A DNA stretch of 64,000 nucleotides from the NCBI RefSeq assembly GCF_964275005.1, contig NC_092696.1, forward strand, positions 27,302,572 to 27,366,571. Reading direction: 5' to 3'. Each line of letters starts with the position of its first letter. The stretch's first letter is position 1. The DNA comes from Diadema setosum. Its lineage: Eukaryota; Echinodermata; Echinoidea; Diadematoida; Diadematidae. Below are positions 8,801 to 21,800 of the stretch, piece after piece. The notes below the pieces were generated by a model. That model worked only from the letters and a program-made list of their open reading frames with translations. It did not search any database and was not told where the DNA came from. Position numbers and translations under genes: made by a program.

Positions 8801-11800
8801 CAAAAAAATACATAAGAAATTCAATAAACAATGAAATACAAAAGAAATAATTATGAAGCCGAATTTTTGCTTCAATATTATTGTTGAGGATATTGAAAAG
8901 AATGTGTTCACCAAAAATTAAGTCTTGTAGCTTTATTTTTTTTTATTTATAGGCAAAAAAATATTTTCGCATAAATTAGCATAAATTATAATATTGATAT
9001 AAAATACATGAATTAAAATGTGAAAAATCTGACTATACAGTCGTGTAGATTACATTGGCCTCTACCTTAGTGCATTTTTTTTGCAGGATCGCGCTATCCA
9101 CGACCGAGATCTGAAGGGGGGGGGGGGCAAAAAAGGCCCCCCCCCCCCCCCCCCCGGTGGTTTCAAGTCCCTCAAAAAAAGCCAGTGGGATTAGGGTTAA
9201 TGGATCTTTTGGAAAAGTCTAGGCCTGGTTTATTACCGTAGTAACCCATCTTTCACCTCGGTCTTCTTACATCACCCCTAAACAACCAGCTAAACCAACG
9301 GGAGTTCTTGCAGTGGGAGCCATGGATGCTACCGTACACGGACAGGCCCTGTCTGTGGCGACTCCGCAAAGCAGTGGCTAGCTTTCTCACTGAAGAGACG
9401 GGGCGAAAACACCGCTGGATCCCAATAACGTACGATATCTTCACACGGATCTTCCTCGATATTTCCCTCCGTATAGACATAGTCAGTTTTGTGTATTTCA
9501 TAAATGATGTCAACCAAAATAAGGGGCTTCCAAGCGATTTTCAAGTAGGCCTATACTGCCGGAAGTTTTCCTCATATACGTATACAAAGAAGGGTCTGCT
9601 ACATCTCAAAATCGCTTAGTTTATGGTAGATTACATGTATGGTAAAAGATCAAGATGAGTGTGGAGCAGCTTGATTTTCTCAATCTAGGTCAGTGTTACG
9701 TTATTGGGTTTTTTTTTCCCACGAAATCTGCTTAAAAAAAAGAAATTAACGCGTCTTTAAGAAAGTTTTGTAAGTCACCTCATAAATGTGTTTGGTTTTG
9801 CTCTGTTTGTTTTTGTTATTCGTATTTGGATCACCTAGCTGTATGACCTGCTACATAATAATAACCTGTGGGTGACTAGTGTTGAGGTCTATATTTTCAA
9901 ATACACTCCGAAGATGTACACGTTTAAGTCCTTACACTTAGCATCCTGACAGAGATATCGTTTTCAAGAAAGCAACTCTCTCACATCAGTTAGGCTTATC
10001 AGCATATTAAGGACTGTGCTGTTTTTAATGTTTCTTGTATGAAGTAAATCGGTAAAATAAAAGAAAGATTCATTTGTAATTAACTTCTTTAGAAGTTACG
10101 CCTCCATCACATTAAATGTATATACATTATATCGTTAACGTGTGCATGTGGAAACTACGGTATTTGAAAGGGAAAATTATGATGTAATCGCATTATGCGT
10201 ATTATGCGTACCACTCCACGCCAAACGATTTGTGTTCATCTTTTGACCTTTGACCCATTCACAGGTGATGATAGTAAATCGTGTGACAGCCATAATGTAC
10301 ATTGTCGCCTATCTTCTCTCCGACGAGGGTGGTGAGTATAGGTAAACTGAAGGTGACGCTGGTAATTTATTTCAATGTGATTACACATGGCAGAATACAG
10401 AGATAGGATTAGAAATAAACTTTGCAAACGGTGATCTTGTTGCCAATATCCTGCAGACGATGTTCAATATTTTGTTACATTTCATTTTTTGTTATTTATT
10501 TATTTTTTTAATACACGAGTATTTTTTGACCTTGTCGAGAAAGTATCAGCCTTGTAGCTGGACCAAACTTCTTTTTTTTTCTTCTAAAATTATGGGTTTT
10601 TTTAAAACAAAATAATTACATTGTATAAACAAGTTATTATTCCTTATATCTCCCATAAAGGAGATTAGAATAAAGAAAGAGAGAAATTAATATATATATA
10701 TTTGTTTATGCTGTACTTTGTATTTCTTTTTAGAAGATATGAAATAAACTTGAATTGAAGGGAATTAAATTAGCTCAAAAAGGGGGCGTAATTTCGCCCC
10801 CCCCCCCTTTTGAGGGGTTTTCAACAATCAATACAGGACAAATTTGCTGACAACAGTCTCTAAACCATGAGCCAAGTTTATTAGGGAACGTGTTAATCGA
10901 TTTTGCGTAAAACTAACACGGACGTTTGTTTAAAATCATTAAAGAGAAGGGCATAGAAATGCGTTTATTGTATCACGAAGCTTGATGGCCCGAGTGGTAA
11001 ACGCATAACTGTAACATTGGATTTTTTTTTTTCTTGACACATGCACAACGCATAAATGTACGCCCTTTCGATTTGGCTGCTTTAGCAAACGGAAGACTGT
11101 TATACAAACAGGACGATCAATAGGGAAGTTCAAAGATTCATGTTTTATTGGTCTGATAAACACGTTCGTCGTATATTTACCCGACTTTTAAAGGGATGTA
11201 GTGTTGGTTGAGATGAGGATTCAACTTTTCACTTTTTGCGAGATACTTAGAGACCACTTTTTGAAATGTTAAAGAATAAAGAGCATATAATACTAAGAGG
11301 AATTCAAAGTTTACGTAATGAAAATTGGTTTTGAAATGGCATATCCAAAAACAATTGAAAACAAAGCAATCCTAATAAGAATGGGGACCCACCATTTATC
11401 AGGTTCGCTTTGATTTGGATATCGCAGCCATTTATTTTCAAAACCAATTTTCATCAATAAACTTTGAATTTCTTTTAGAGTTACATGCTCTTTCATATTT
11501 CATAAGAGGTTCCTCATTGTCTCAAAAATCACAAGAATCACAAGAAGTTGGAAACTTGAAGCCCCATCTCAACCGAAACTGTACAATCCCTTTAATACTC
11601 GAGCCCTTTTTTCAGTTACGAGTATATTGCTCACCTATCCTCTGATGGTATCAGAGAGTAGGAAACACCACTATGTTCATATAGGCCAGGCATTTCAAAA
11701 TGTAGATAATATTGCATGGTGCAAACAAAAGTCGCCAGTCCTAATGACAAATTTAAGGCCGCGGCCACACACTATACGACTGTCGGTCGCACGACTGACA

Positions 11801-11846
11801 TGCTTTGGATCCGAAATAATCACAGGGGGGGGGGGGGGGGGTTCAC

Positions 11847-11891
<45 letters not shown>

Positions 11892-12553
11892 AGGTCAGAA
11901 CTGACCCGGAACTGGGTCCGTTGGGGTCACACACCGTTCTGGGTCAAAAATGACTTGGAATTTGGTCCATGAAGACCCCGAATGGGGTCACCCTGACCCA
12001 ATTCATGACTCTGAATGGATCATATCTGACCCCGTTCCTTGTCATTTCTGACCCGGAACGGTGTGTGACTCCAGCGGACCCAGTTCCGGGTCAGTTCTGA
12101 CTCGGATGTTTTAAGAGTGTGCATGCAGAATAAACAAGCTTGTTTATTTCAGATCCATAGTCACTTCATCCTAGTCGTGCAACCGAAAGTTGTGTAATGT
12201 GCCGTGGCCTTTAGTCGTATATTTACCAGACTTTTGAATAACCTTTTTTATTCAGTTATATTGCTCATCTATATCGTCTGATGTTCAAAAAGTAGGAAAC
12301 ACCATTATATGGGCCTACTGATATAAGATGATTATAAAGGATCAATTAACCCTGTTCATAGGCCGGGCATATCAGAATTTAGATAATATTGCATTATGCA
12401 AACAAAAGACGCCTGTCGTAAGTTAAATGGTGACAGACACAGCAATAAACGCATCCAACAACTGAAATGTTTTGCCGACTTCAGTACAAACTTCAACCTA
12501 ACATAGACTGGTTAAGTTTACGACACTCTTATGATATCATAGGAACTGCTCTT

Positions 12554-12592
<39 letters not shown>

Positions 12593-15500
12593 GGTCAATC
12601 CACGTCAAATCAACCAATTTTCAGACAATTTGTAACCCGACCCCCTTCAATTTTTTTTTAACTCGCACCAAATGTGCCCCCAAGTGTCTGACGGAAGATT
12701 CTGAAATATTTTGCCCCAAGGTCAAACGGTTGCTAAGATACGGCCTCCCTTAGCAACCAATGCGTGGCCGAATAACGGAGTTTAAATAAAATTTGCTATT
12801 TTTGATTGACTGCTGGAACCCGATTAGATGAGATACATTGCTCATTTTCTGTAAATTGGAAGAACTTTATGACCTTAACATGTCCAATATATTATGGCGC
12901 GGATCTGACAATCTGTTATTGCACAAGAGGTCACCGAAAATGGTGTTAAGCGTCAAAGTTAATGTTTTCGGATGCATGTTTGGAAGCTGATAACTTCAAA
13001 ATTCAATTAGCTGAGATCCCAATATTATGCATATTTGGAGACTCCCACTTGGTCTGCACACCTACCAAAAATCGGCCAAAAAGTATGCGTCGTTTTCTTG
13101 TAGGGCGCCCTCAAAGTTGGATTTTTTTCAAAAAGTCGCTAAGTTCAAGGTCACAAATCACCCCTCGTCCCATCGAGGAGTGACACCAATTTTTGTGTAC
13201 TGATAGACATTTATCTATATTTTCATTGGTTACCAAAAAACTTTTGTAACTGGAATGTTTAATAGCTGGTTTACGCATTCGAAAATGGTCGTAACCACCC
13301 CCAAAATCAACGTAAAATGACACCTGGGGTTTACAGCACATTTCAAATTGTGATAAATCAGAGATGAAGTGCCAAGACACAATGGTATCTTCTGTGATGA
13401 TAGTCTGTAATTAGTACAAAAAGGATATACATCACAAATCGTTTTGTCTTATTGGCAATGACCTTGAAAATGTAGCTGAAGACTGCAAAAAAACAATAAA
13501 TCGGTCAATTTTCCGTAGCCATAATGGTGTTAAAGCGTGTTTACATTGACTTTCATTTGTCTGCCATTTCAGTACTCTTGGTGACTTTAAGCTGAAAACT
13601 GCTAATCATGTTCCATTTTTAATTCTATTTTAAGCTACAAATAATATTTCAGGTCATCTTTAGATCTTTTGACCTTGATAATGTTCTGAAAATAGCTGTA
13701 AATTCCTTAATGTTAGCATATTCCCAACACACATTGTCAAGATTTAGCCATATTTCAAAACTGATTTTTCTCTCAGGCAGAATGCCTGATCATATTTACA
13801 GTACTAATTGTAGTCTGTGACCAGTATTTAGAGGATCTGGGATTAATTTATTTGTCTAACATGACAATGACCTTGAAAATACAGCTGAAAAACATAAAAT
13901 CAATAATAATTTTATTGTTCAAATTTCCAATAATTATTATAGGGTGTTTGCACCGACTTTGAATAGTACGTCATTTTAATATTAATGATGAGTTATAGCT
14001 GATAATTGCAAATCATGTTCCCTTTTTTTTCCATTTTGAGCTACAAATAGTATCAAAAGTCATATCCATATCATTTGACCTTGACAGTATTCTAAAAATA
14101 GCCATAAATGCCTTGAAATGAGCATATTCACGACAATTGATCTTTACAGCACATTTCAAAATTGATTTTTTTTTTTCACAGACAGAATGCTGAGTGTGTG
14201 AAATTCAGAACCAGAAAATCTAAGTCAATGACATTCATAGGATGGAAGTAGTCTTGAAATTGTTAGTGTTTTGATCATTGTAGGTTTCTGGCTATAATGT
14301 TAATGGAGATAATAATGTGCATCCATTATCTATAGGCCTACAACCTGGATAAATTAGAAACTACTGCATGTGTGAGCATTGATCATTACAGATCCTCAAG
14401 GTATCCATTACAGACTACCAATACTGCAAACAAGATCAGGCATTCTGTCTGTGAAAAAATCAATATTGAAATATATGCTGTAATGCTCATGACTGCGTGT
14501 TGTGAATATGCTCATTTTAAGGCATTATGGCTATTTCTAGAATAATGTCAAGGTCAAATGATATGGATGTGACTTTTGATACTATTTGTAGCTCAAAATG
14601 GAAAAAAAGGGAACATGATTTGCAATTATCAGCTATAACTCATCAGTAATGTTAAAATGACGTACTATTCAAAGTCGGTGCAAACACCCTATAATTGGAA
14701 ATTTGAACAATTATTATTGATTTTATGTTTTTCAGCTGTATTTTCAAGGTCATTGTCATGTTAGACAAATAAATTAATCCCAGATCCTCTAAAAACTCGT
14801 TACAGACTACAAGTACTGTAAATTTAAATATGATCAGGCATTCTGTCTGAGAGAAATATTAATTTTGAAAATGGTTAAATCTTGTGTGTTGGGAATATGC
14901 TAATATCAAGGAATTTACAGCTATTTTCAGAACAATGTCAAGGTCAAAAGATCTGAAGATGACCTGAAATATTATTTGTAGCTTAAAAAAGAATAAAAAT
15001 GGAACAGGATTAGCAGTTTTCAGCTTAAAGTCACCAAGAGTACTGAAATGGCAGACAAATGAAAGTCAATGTAAACACGCTTTAACACCATTATGGCTAC
15101 GGAAAAATGATTGACCGATTTATTGGGGTTTTTTTTTTTGCGGTTTTCAGCTACATTTTCGAGGTCATTGCCAATAAGACAAAACAATTTGTGATGTATA
15201 TCCTTTTTGTACTAATTACAGACTATCATCACAGAAGATACCATTGTGTCTTGGCACTTCATCTCTGATTTATCACAATTTGAAATGTGCTGTAAACCCC
15301 AGGTGTCATTTTACGTTGATTTTGGGGGTGTTTACGACCATTTTCGAATGCGTAAACTAGCTATTAAACATTCTGGTTACAAAAGTTTTTTGGTAACCAA
15401 TGAAAATATAGGTAAATGTCTATCAATACACAAAAATTGGTGTCACTCCTCGATGGGACGAGGGGTGATTTGTGACCTTGAACTCGGCAACTTTTTGAAA

Positions 15501-17736
15501 AAATCCAACTTTGAGGGCGCCCTACAAGAAAACGACGCATACTTTTTGGCCGATTTTTGGTAGGTGTGTAGAGCAAGTGAAAGTCTCCAAATATGCATAA
15601 TATTGGGATCTCAGCTAATTGAATTTTGAAGTTATCAGCTTCCAAACATGCACCCGAAAACATTAACTTTGACGCTTAACACCATTTTCGGTGACCTCTT
15701 GCGCAATAACGGATTGTCAGATCCGCGCCATAATATATTGTGCATGTTAAGGTCATAAAGTTCTTCCAATCTACAGAAAATGAGCAATGTATCTCATCTA
15801 ACCTGGCTGCAGCAGTCAATCAAAAATAGCAAATTTTATTTAAACTTGGTTATTCGGCCATGCATTTGTTGCTAAGGGAGGCCGCATCTTAGCAACCGTT
15901 TGACCTTGGGGCAAAATATTTCAGAATCTTCCGTCAGACACTCGGGGGCACATTTGGTGCGAGTTTAAAGAAAATTGAAGGGGGTCGGGTTAACAGCATT
16001 GGTTGATTTAACGTGGATTGACCCATGTATATATATATATATTTTTTTCCCGCCAAATGATCTCTCTTTTTTTTTTCAGTCAGAAAGGGTGGGATGGCGG
16101 CTTCGGTATTATTTGATAAAGGTCTGTAATGTTTGTTACACACTATTTCTCGGTATCTAGGCATGGTAGCCCACGACAAAAACAAAACAAAACAAAACAA
16201 AAAACAACAACAGCAAAAAAACAAAACAAAAAAAAAACTGAATTTGCACTTTATGTCATTTCTTTTATGATTACGACTAAGATGCAAATCAGTAAAAGCT
16301 CAGTCAGACAATCCATATCCTCACAGTTTCTAGGAGTAATTACATTTGATATTCAAGTGCCATATATATCTATATATATCATCATACAGGTTATACGTTA
16401 CAAATATAATGCATTGCACCTAGATCTTTGATGTTTTATGTTCTTTAAAATTCATAATGTATCTGTTTATTTCATTATCATTATGTATGATACAAGCATT
16501 ACACAAACCAATTTAAGATTATGTTTTTTTGACTGTAATGATACAGACACCTTCCTGTCCCCGACGCCGATGTACGGTGCCATTCCCCGGGACTTTGAGG
16601 CGCTCTCAAACGTGACGGTCTACCCTGTGCCCCTCAGCAGCGAGGTCTCTGATAGTTTTTGTTTGTTTGTTTTTTTTGGTTTGTTTGTTTGTTTGTTTTA
16701 GTGTGTATGTCCTCTCTCCTTCGGTCCACATCTCTATTCCACGTTTATCTTTCCGTATGTCTGTTTTTTCTTTGACTTAAAATGTTAATACTTTCCTAAT
16801 TAATTGATTCAATACTTGACGTATAGTTTCTCGTTATTGCAAACATTGATCCGTTCATTTTGTAATCCCTTCATCCGGCCTCTTTAATATGCACTACAGC
16901 CGGGACCGAGTGGAGGAGACACATATGAACTCACCGATGAGATGCTGGAGGCAGCGCTTAATGAAGCTACACAGAAGGTTCGTTCACATCTGAATTTGAT
17001 TTAATTGACGTCATCAAGTTTTGGTTGCCTTCATTGTCGGTTATCTCATAATCCGAGCGTTGCTAGCCATCGCTGTTTAAGGTTACTTCAACGTACCTGT
17101 ATAATGGAATACTGAAAGTTCGCACCACTTTTTAACTTCTTATAAGGGTCATTTTTTTGGAATCGTTGATGTCAGTCTGTTCTTCAGTCCTTGGTTTTTC
17201 ATTGTGATCAAAACTGCAGAGATGTAGTTCTTTTTTTCTATCCTCTTCAAAAATGCATGAATTCCAATGCAGAGATGCCATTTTGTCGCTCTTCTCAAAA
17301 AAGAAAAAAGAAGAAAAAAAGAAAGAAAAGATTATTAAATGTTTTTCATAACTTCTTCAGTATATATACCGTTATACTGGAATATTGCATTAAAGAATCT
17401 TTATCATCATTACAATTGCCATATCCTTACTGTTCATCGTTGTTATGATTATTATTGTTATTATTATGGCACTACCATCCACTCATCTCCTGTATAGACA
17501 CCTTCTCAAAATGAACAGAAATGAATAGATGAGCATAATGTCTGTTTCGTCACAGGGTCACAAGGTCACGGGTCTATTTCTTGTCAATCCGCAAAACCCG
17601 CTTGGGATCGTCTACACAAAGGAGCAAGTTCTCACTTACATGAATTTTTGCAAGAGGTAATGAAATAAACGTTAAAAATCATATATATTTGTATCATTAC
17701 TCAAGGAAAGGGATGGATCATTGAAAATGGCTGTTT

Positions 17737-17770
<34 letters not shown>

Positions 17771-18837
17771 TGCGCGTAAGTAGTGATAATAAGAAGGCTT
17801 TGGTAATAGCCTAGTAATTAATGGCTATAAAGTTTCAGCTTCTGTAGAGTCCAAAAGCGACGTCAAAAGTGTCGTATACAGTATAATAAGATTAGAAACT
17901 GGAATAAAGTCTTTACAGGGGAACCTTGGTGTCCAGATGCTGGGCAAAACATGCCAGTAACCCGCAGTCTGACAGGTTTCCTTCCTTACTCTTTGTCAGA
18001 GCGCAGTCTGATTTAGATAGTCGGTAGATTGGAGTCTTAACTCGATATTATGGAATGTCCTTGAAACAGTGGTTTAAGTAATGATCCGTAGAAAGAGTAA
18101 CCACCTGGTTGCAAAAACAGATGAGATTGCTACATGTTGCCAGTTTGTAGCTACTAGATAAAATGAAGACTACTCGGATGTCGACGTGCGAAAGTCTCAT
18201 AAATTTTCGAGCGTGAACGTAATGTAAGTTAACTTCGATGATCAAGCGTGAGCTTGGCAAGATCATTTTAGATGTGATCTCCACTTTCAAAATTAAAAAT
18301 CCGTTGATGACTAACTCCCGAGTATAACTTGGGCACTCGTCTTTGGAATTGTGTGGTAAAGCAAAATCAGCTCGACCTCAACGTGTTCACAAGTGAACGT
18401 TACCGAAATTCACTTGTACAGCGTTGTGAACGTCACGTAAACTCCGTTCAGGGTGAACGTGAACGCACTTCGATATCAATTAGCGCGATTGCCACGTAAG
18501 TCCTTTCAGGAGTGAAATGAATTTACGCGTGGATGTAACCAAGGATCGCTTCGATTTCAGATTGTAGACGTCACTTCATTATTCATGCATGAACGTCAAA
18601 TAAATGCCAGCAACTTTTCTCTTCTCTGACGTCACGTTACAAAGGCATGAAATCCACTGCATTCTGGACGAGATCTACCTCTGCTGCATATACGACAAGT
18701 CCATCCCGAACTCCAGCGTACTCGGTTTTAACCCGGAAGAGATTCCCGACATCCAACGAACCCACGTCATGTGGGGGTTTAGTAAGGTCAGTGTACTCTT
18801 TGATATTAACTTACGTGTTTTGTTTTGTTTTGTTGTG

Positions 18838-18868
<31 letters not shown>

Positions 18869-21800
18869 TTATTTATTTCTCTATCTACTTTTTAAAATTA
18901 AGTAATATTAATCTTAATTCTGCATCAATTGAGAAAAGCCGTTTATTTTATTGTATAAAATACAGTGGACTCCCGTTATAGCGAAGTCCTCGGGACCGCC
19001 ACTTTTCTTTCGTTATACAGGTATCGAAATTTTGATACAGAACAAACAGACAATCTAAACACAGAGCGGATAATGTTCCGGCCTGAATTCGTACTTCGTT
19101 GTAACCGGAATTTCGTTATAACCGCGTTCACTCTTTCACGGATCTGGAATTTTTAAAACAAGAAATGTGACAACGTTGACTTTCAGTACATAATTCTGCT
19201 GCCTTACGGCGATGTCAAAAGTGGACATCTTGATGCGTCAGATCGTAATTGGAAAGTGACACGAAAGGAAATAAGATGAATTGATACATGACAATTTGAT
19301 ATGACGATCACGTTCATTAAGTAGTTCCGTCTCTCCCGTGTAAATTTTAGTTGGCTGAATCGCAGCTTCTGAGCAATTATCAGATCTGAAAATCGTTTCA
19401 TCAGATTAATTTCCAATTTCAGCGGGGCAAAACTCATGTCCGGGAAGCTGCATTTCGATCTTCATTAGTCGTGCGATCTCACAAAAAGGGAAAGAAACAA
19501 CGAACTCGGCCGTTTTTAACGTTTGTACCATGTTTTCCACGATGCTTGTCGGGCTCGACGAATTTCCTTTCAATGTCTTTTTTTTTTAACTCTGCAAATT
19601 TTGGGTACTGCCCATGCTATTCGTATTTCAATAAAAATCATGATTACAATGTATATTATTTCGTTTCAGGGGCATGATTATCAAGTTTTTGTATTAATTT
19701 TTGACGGAAAAGAAACATGCATGGATGGAGACGTATGAGTTGCCAGTTCCTAAAAGGTGTTTGCTGCCAACAGATTCATCGTGTTTATGGTGGGTATTGA
19801 TCCAGAAGCCCGATAATAACGTCCTTCCGCGCCCTACTTTCTACAGGACTTTGGTATGCCCGGGTCCCCAATCTCTGCCTTCTACTCGTGGAACAAGGAC
19901 CTCGTTCAGGCGACGTGCAACCTGGCGTCGACATTCTTTGGCATGCCGACCTACAACCAGTTTGCCGCTGCCAAACTATTGGAAGATCGAGGTATAAACA
20001 GCCTTGTCAACTTGACTTAATTCCATTGACTTGTTTGAAGCTGTGGCAATAACATCTTTTTCAACTTGAAAAAAAAATACTATGATGGGAAATTCATAAT
20101 ATTTCCGTATTCATGTGTGCCAGTAACTGGGGACAATACGTTAAAGGAGACTTTATGGTAAAGTCACAACCCGTTTGAATTGCGTCAGCGCACCTTTGGA
20201 AAAGCAAGCTTTGCTTTTCGCCAAACTTTTTTTTTCTAGAGTTTTACTTCTTCAAGTCGGGCCAATTTTTGAAACAATGTTGGCCTATTTCATAGAGGCT
20301 GGACAGGATATTTGCGGACATATACCACTAGTACCAATGTGAATTGAGTTAAACAAGTTGCATACGAAAGTATTTAGTTTCAATATGAAATTAATCATTC
20401 CACTCACGGCAATTATGATTGCTCCAACATATTGAGCAGTCACATACAAAGTAGATGTATAGTGTATGTCGCAGAATCGTACACAACACATGAAGGAGTC
20501 ATCGTGCAGGCAGGGAGGGAAACGCAAATAGCACATTTTCACCATTTTCCTTCCGCTAGCAGCTGATGCCACAGTCGTCTGTCAAAGCGGTAGAGGAGCG
20601 GCCTGGGAAAGGGAAATCTCAAGCACTCTGAGCGTGTCCACCACCTCCAGGGGCGGATCCAGAAATTCCGTAAAGGGGTGGCGCCTTTGCAAAATTAGGG
20701 GGCCCCGTGCGCCCCCTCTGGATCCGCCACTGACCTCTATAATCTCTTGGCCTTCGTGTGGCCTTCCCCAAAACAGCGTTAGATATATTATTATTACAAG
20801 TGGACGCGAGACCGAAAGTTGCGAGACCCGAGTGCAAGGGATAGCCTATATTGCCTTTGTTCCCCCAGTGGAATGCTTTTTCACCTTTTCTGTGCTTTGA
20901 ATGCAATCGGAACAGAAGACCATAATGGTGGTGTAATAAGTCCTTGGCATAAAATGGTTTTAAAATAGGTGAATTAATGAGCTGCGCTCCCGTAGTAAAC
21001 GGTCTATTGGTTGGAGTCATTCGTCGCAACCTAGGACATAAACTTACTGTATTTTCACTAAGTAGACTGTTCTGATTTTCTTTTATCATTCGAATAAGGA
21101 CCTTATTTTCACCAAATAGGCTCACTCTATTTTTCCATCAGCAATCTACAAACCAGGCTAATTGATATCAATGATCGTGGTTGAGTATGACGAGTATCGT
21201 GATTCTGACAAACTCATCTCCTTCCGTCCCTGTTATAGTTCCCTTTTTCTCATCCTTTTGCTCTCGCTTTCTCGCTCTCCGTCTATTTTTTTTTTTCTCT
21301 CTCTGCGTTTCGCTCTCTTACTCATCCTCAGAGTGGCTGAGGAATGTCTGCATCCCAACTAACCTCAGCAGCCTCGGAGAACACCTAGACATCACCATAG
21401 CAACCCTGGACGAGTTGGGCGTGCCCTACTTGAAGCCCACTGCCGGCTTGTTCATCTGGGCGGACTTTGGAAAGGTACACTTATGACGAGTCAAAACGTT
21501 TTGAAATGATAGGGGAAAAAGAAGAAGAAGAAGGAGAAGATGGTGATGATGAAGAAAAAAACAAAATACAGTATAAGGAATCAAGCTAAAAAAAGGTATT
21601 CAACCGAGACCCTAAAATAAAAACATAGGCAATAGGTAAAACTGCATGAAAACAGATTATTTTCGAACCAATTTCTGAGTGGAAAGCTGTAATGGTTTAA
21701 TTTCCGATTTGCAGTAAGTAAATTGAATACTGGCATAATTTGCTTCGGGCAGATATTTACGTGGTATTTTTCCAAATTATAAAGAGGAACACAACAAAAC

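Noticed and set aside
9430..10264. GT-AG version of ACCS-like intron 3
   Set aside because: It joins phase 2 to phase 0 and creates an immediate TGA, whereas the AT-AC borders keep the family-consistent frame.
10981..11010. tRNA-like box A (GATGGCCCGAGTGGTAAACG)
   Set aside because: No box B or cloverleaf partner is found at the right distance.
13111..15663. Matching open frames (MSWHFISDLSQFEMCCKPQ...) in both halves of the palindrome
   Set aside because: They mirror each other because the DNA is an inverted repeat; there is no start context, splice support or family resemblance.
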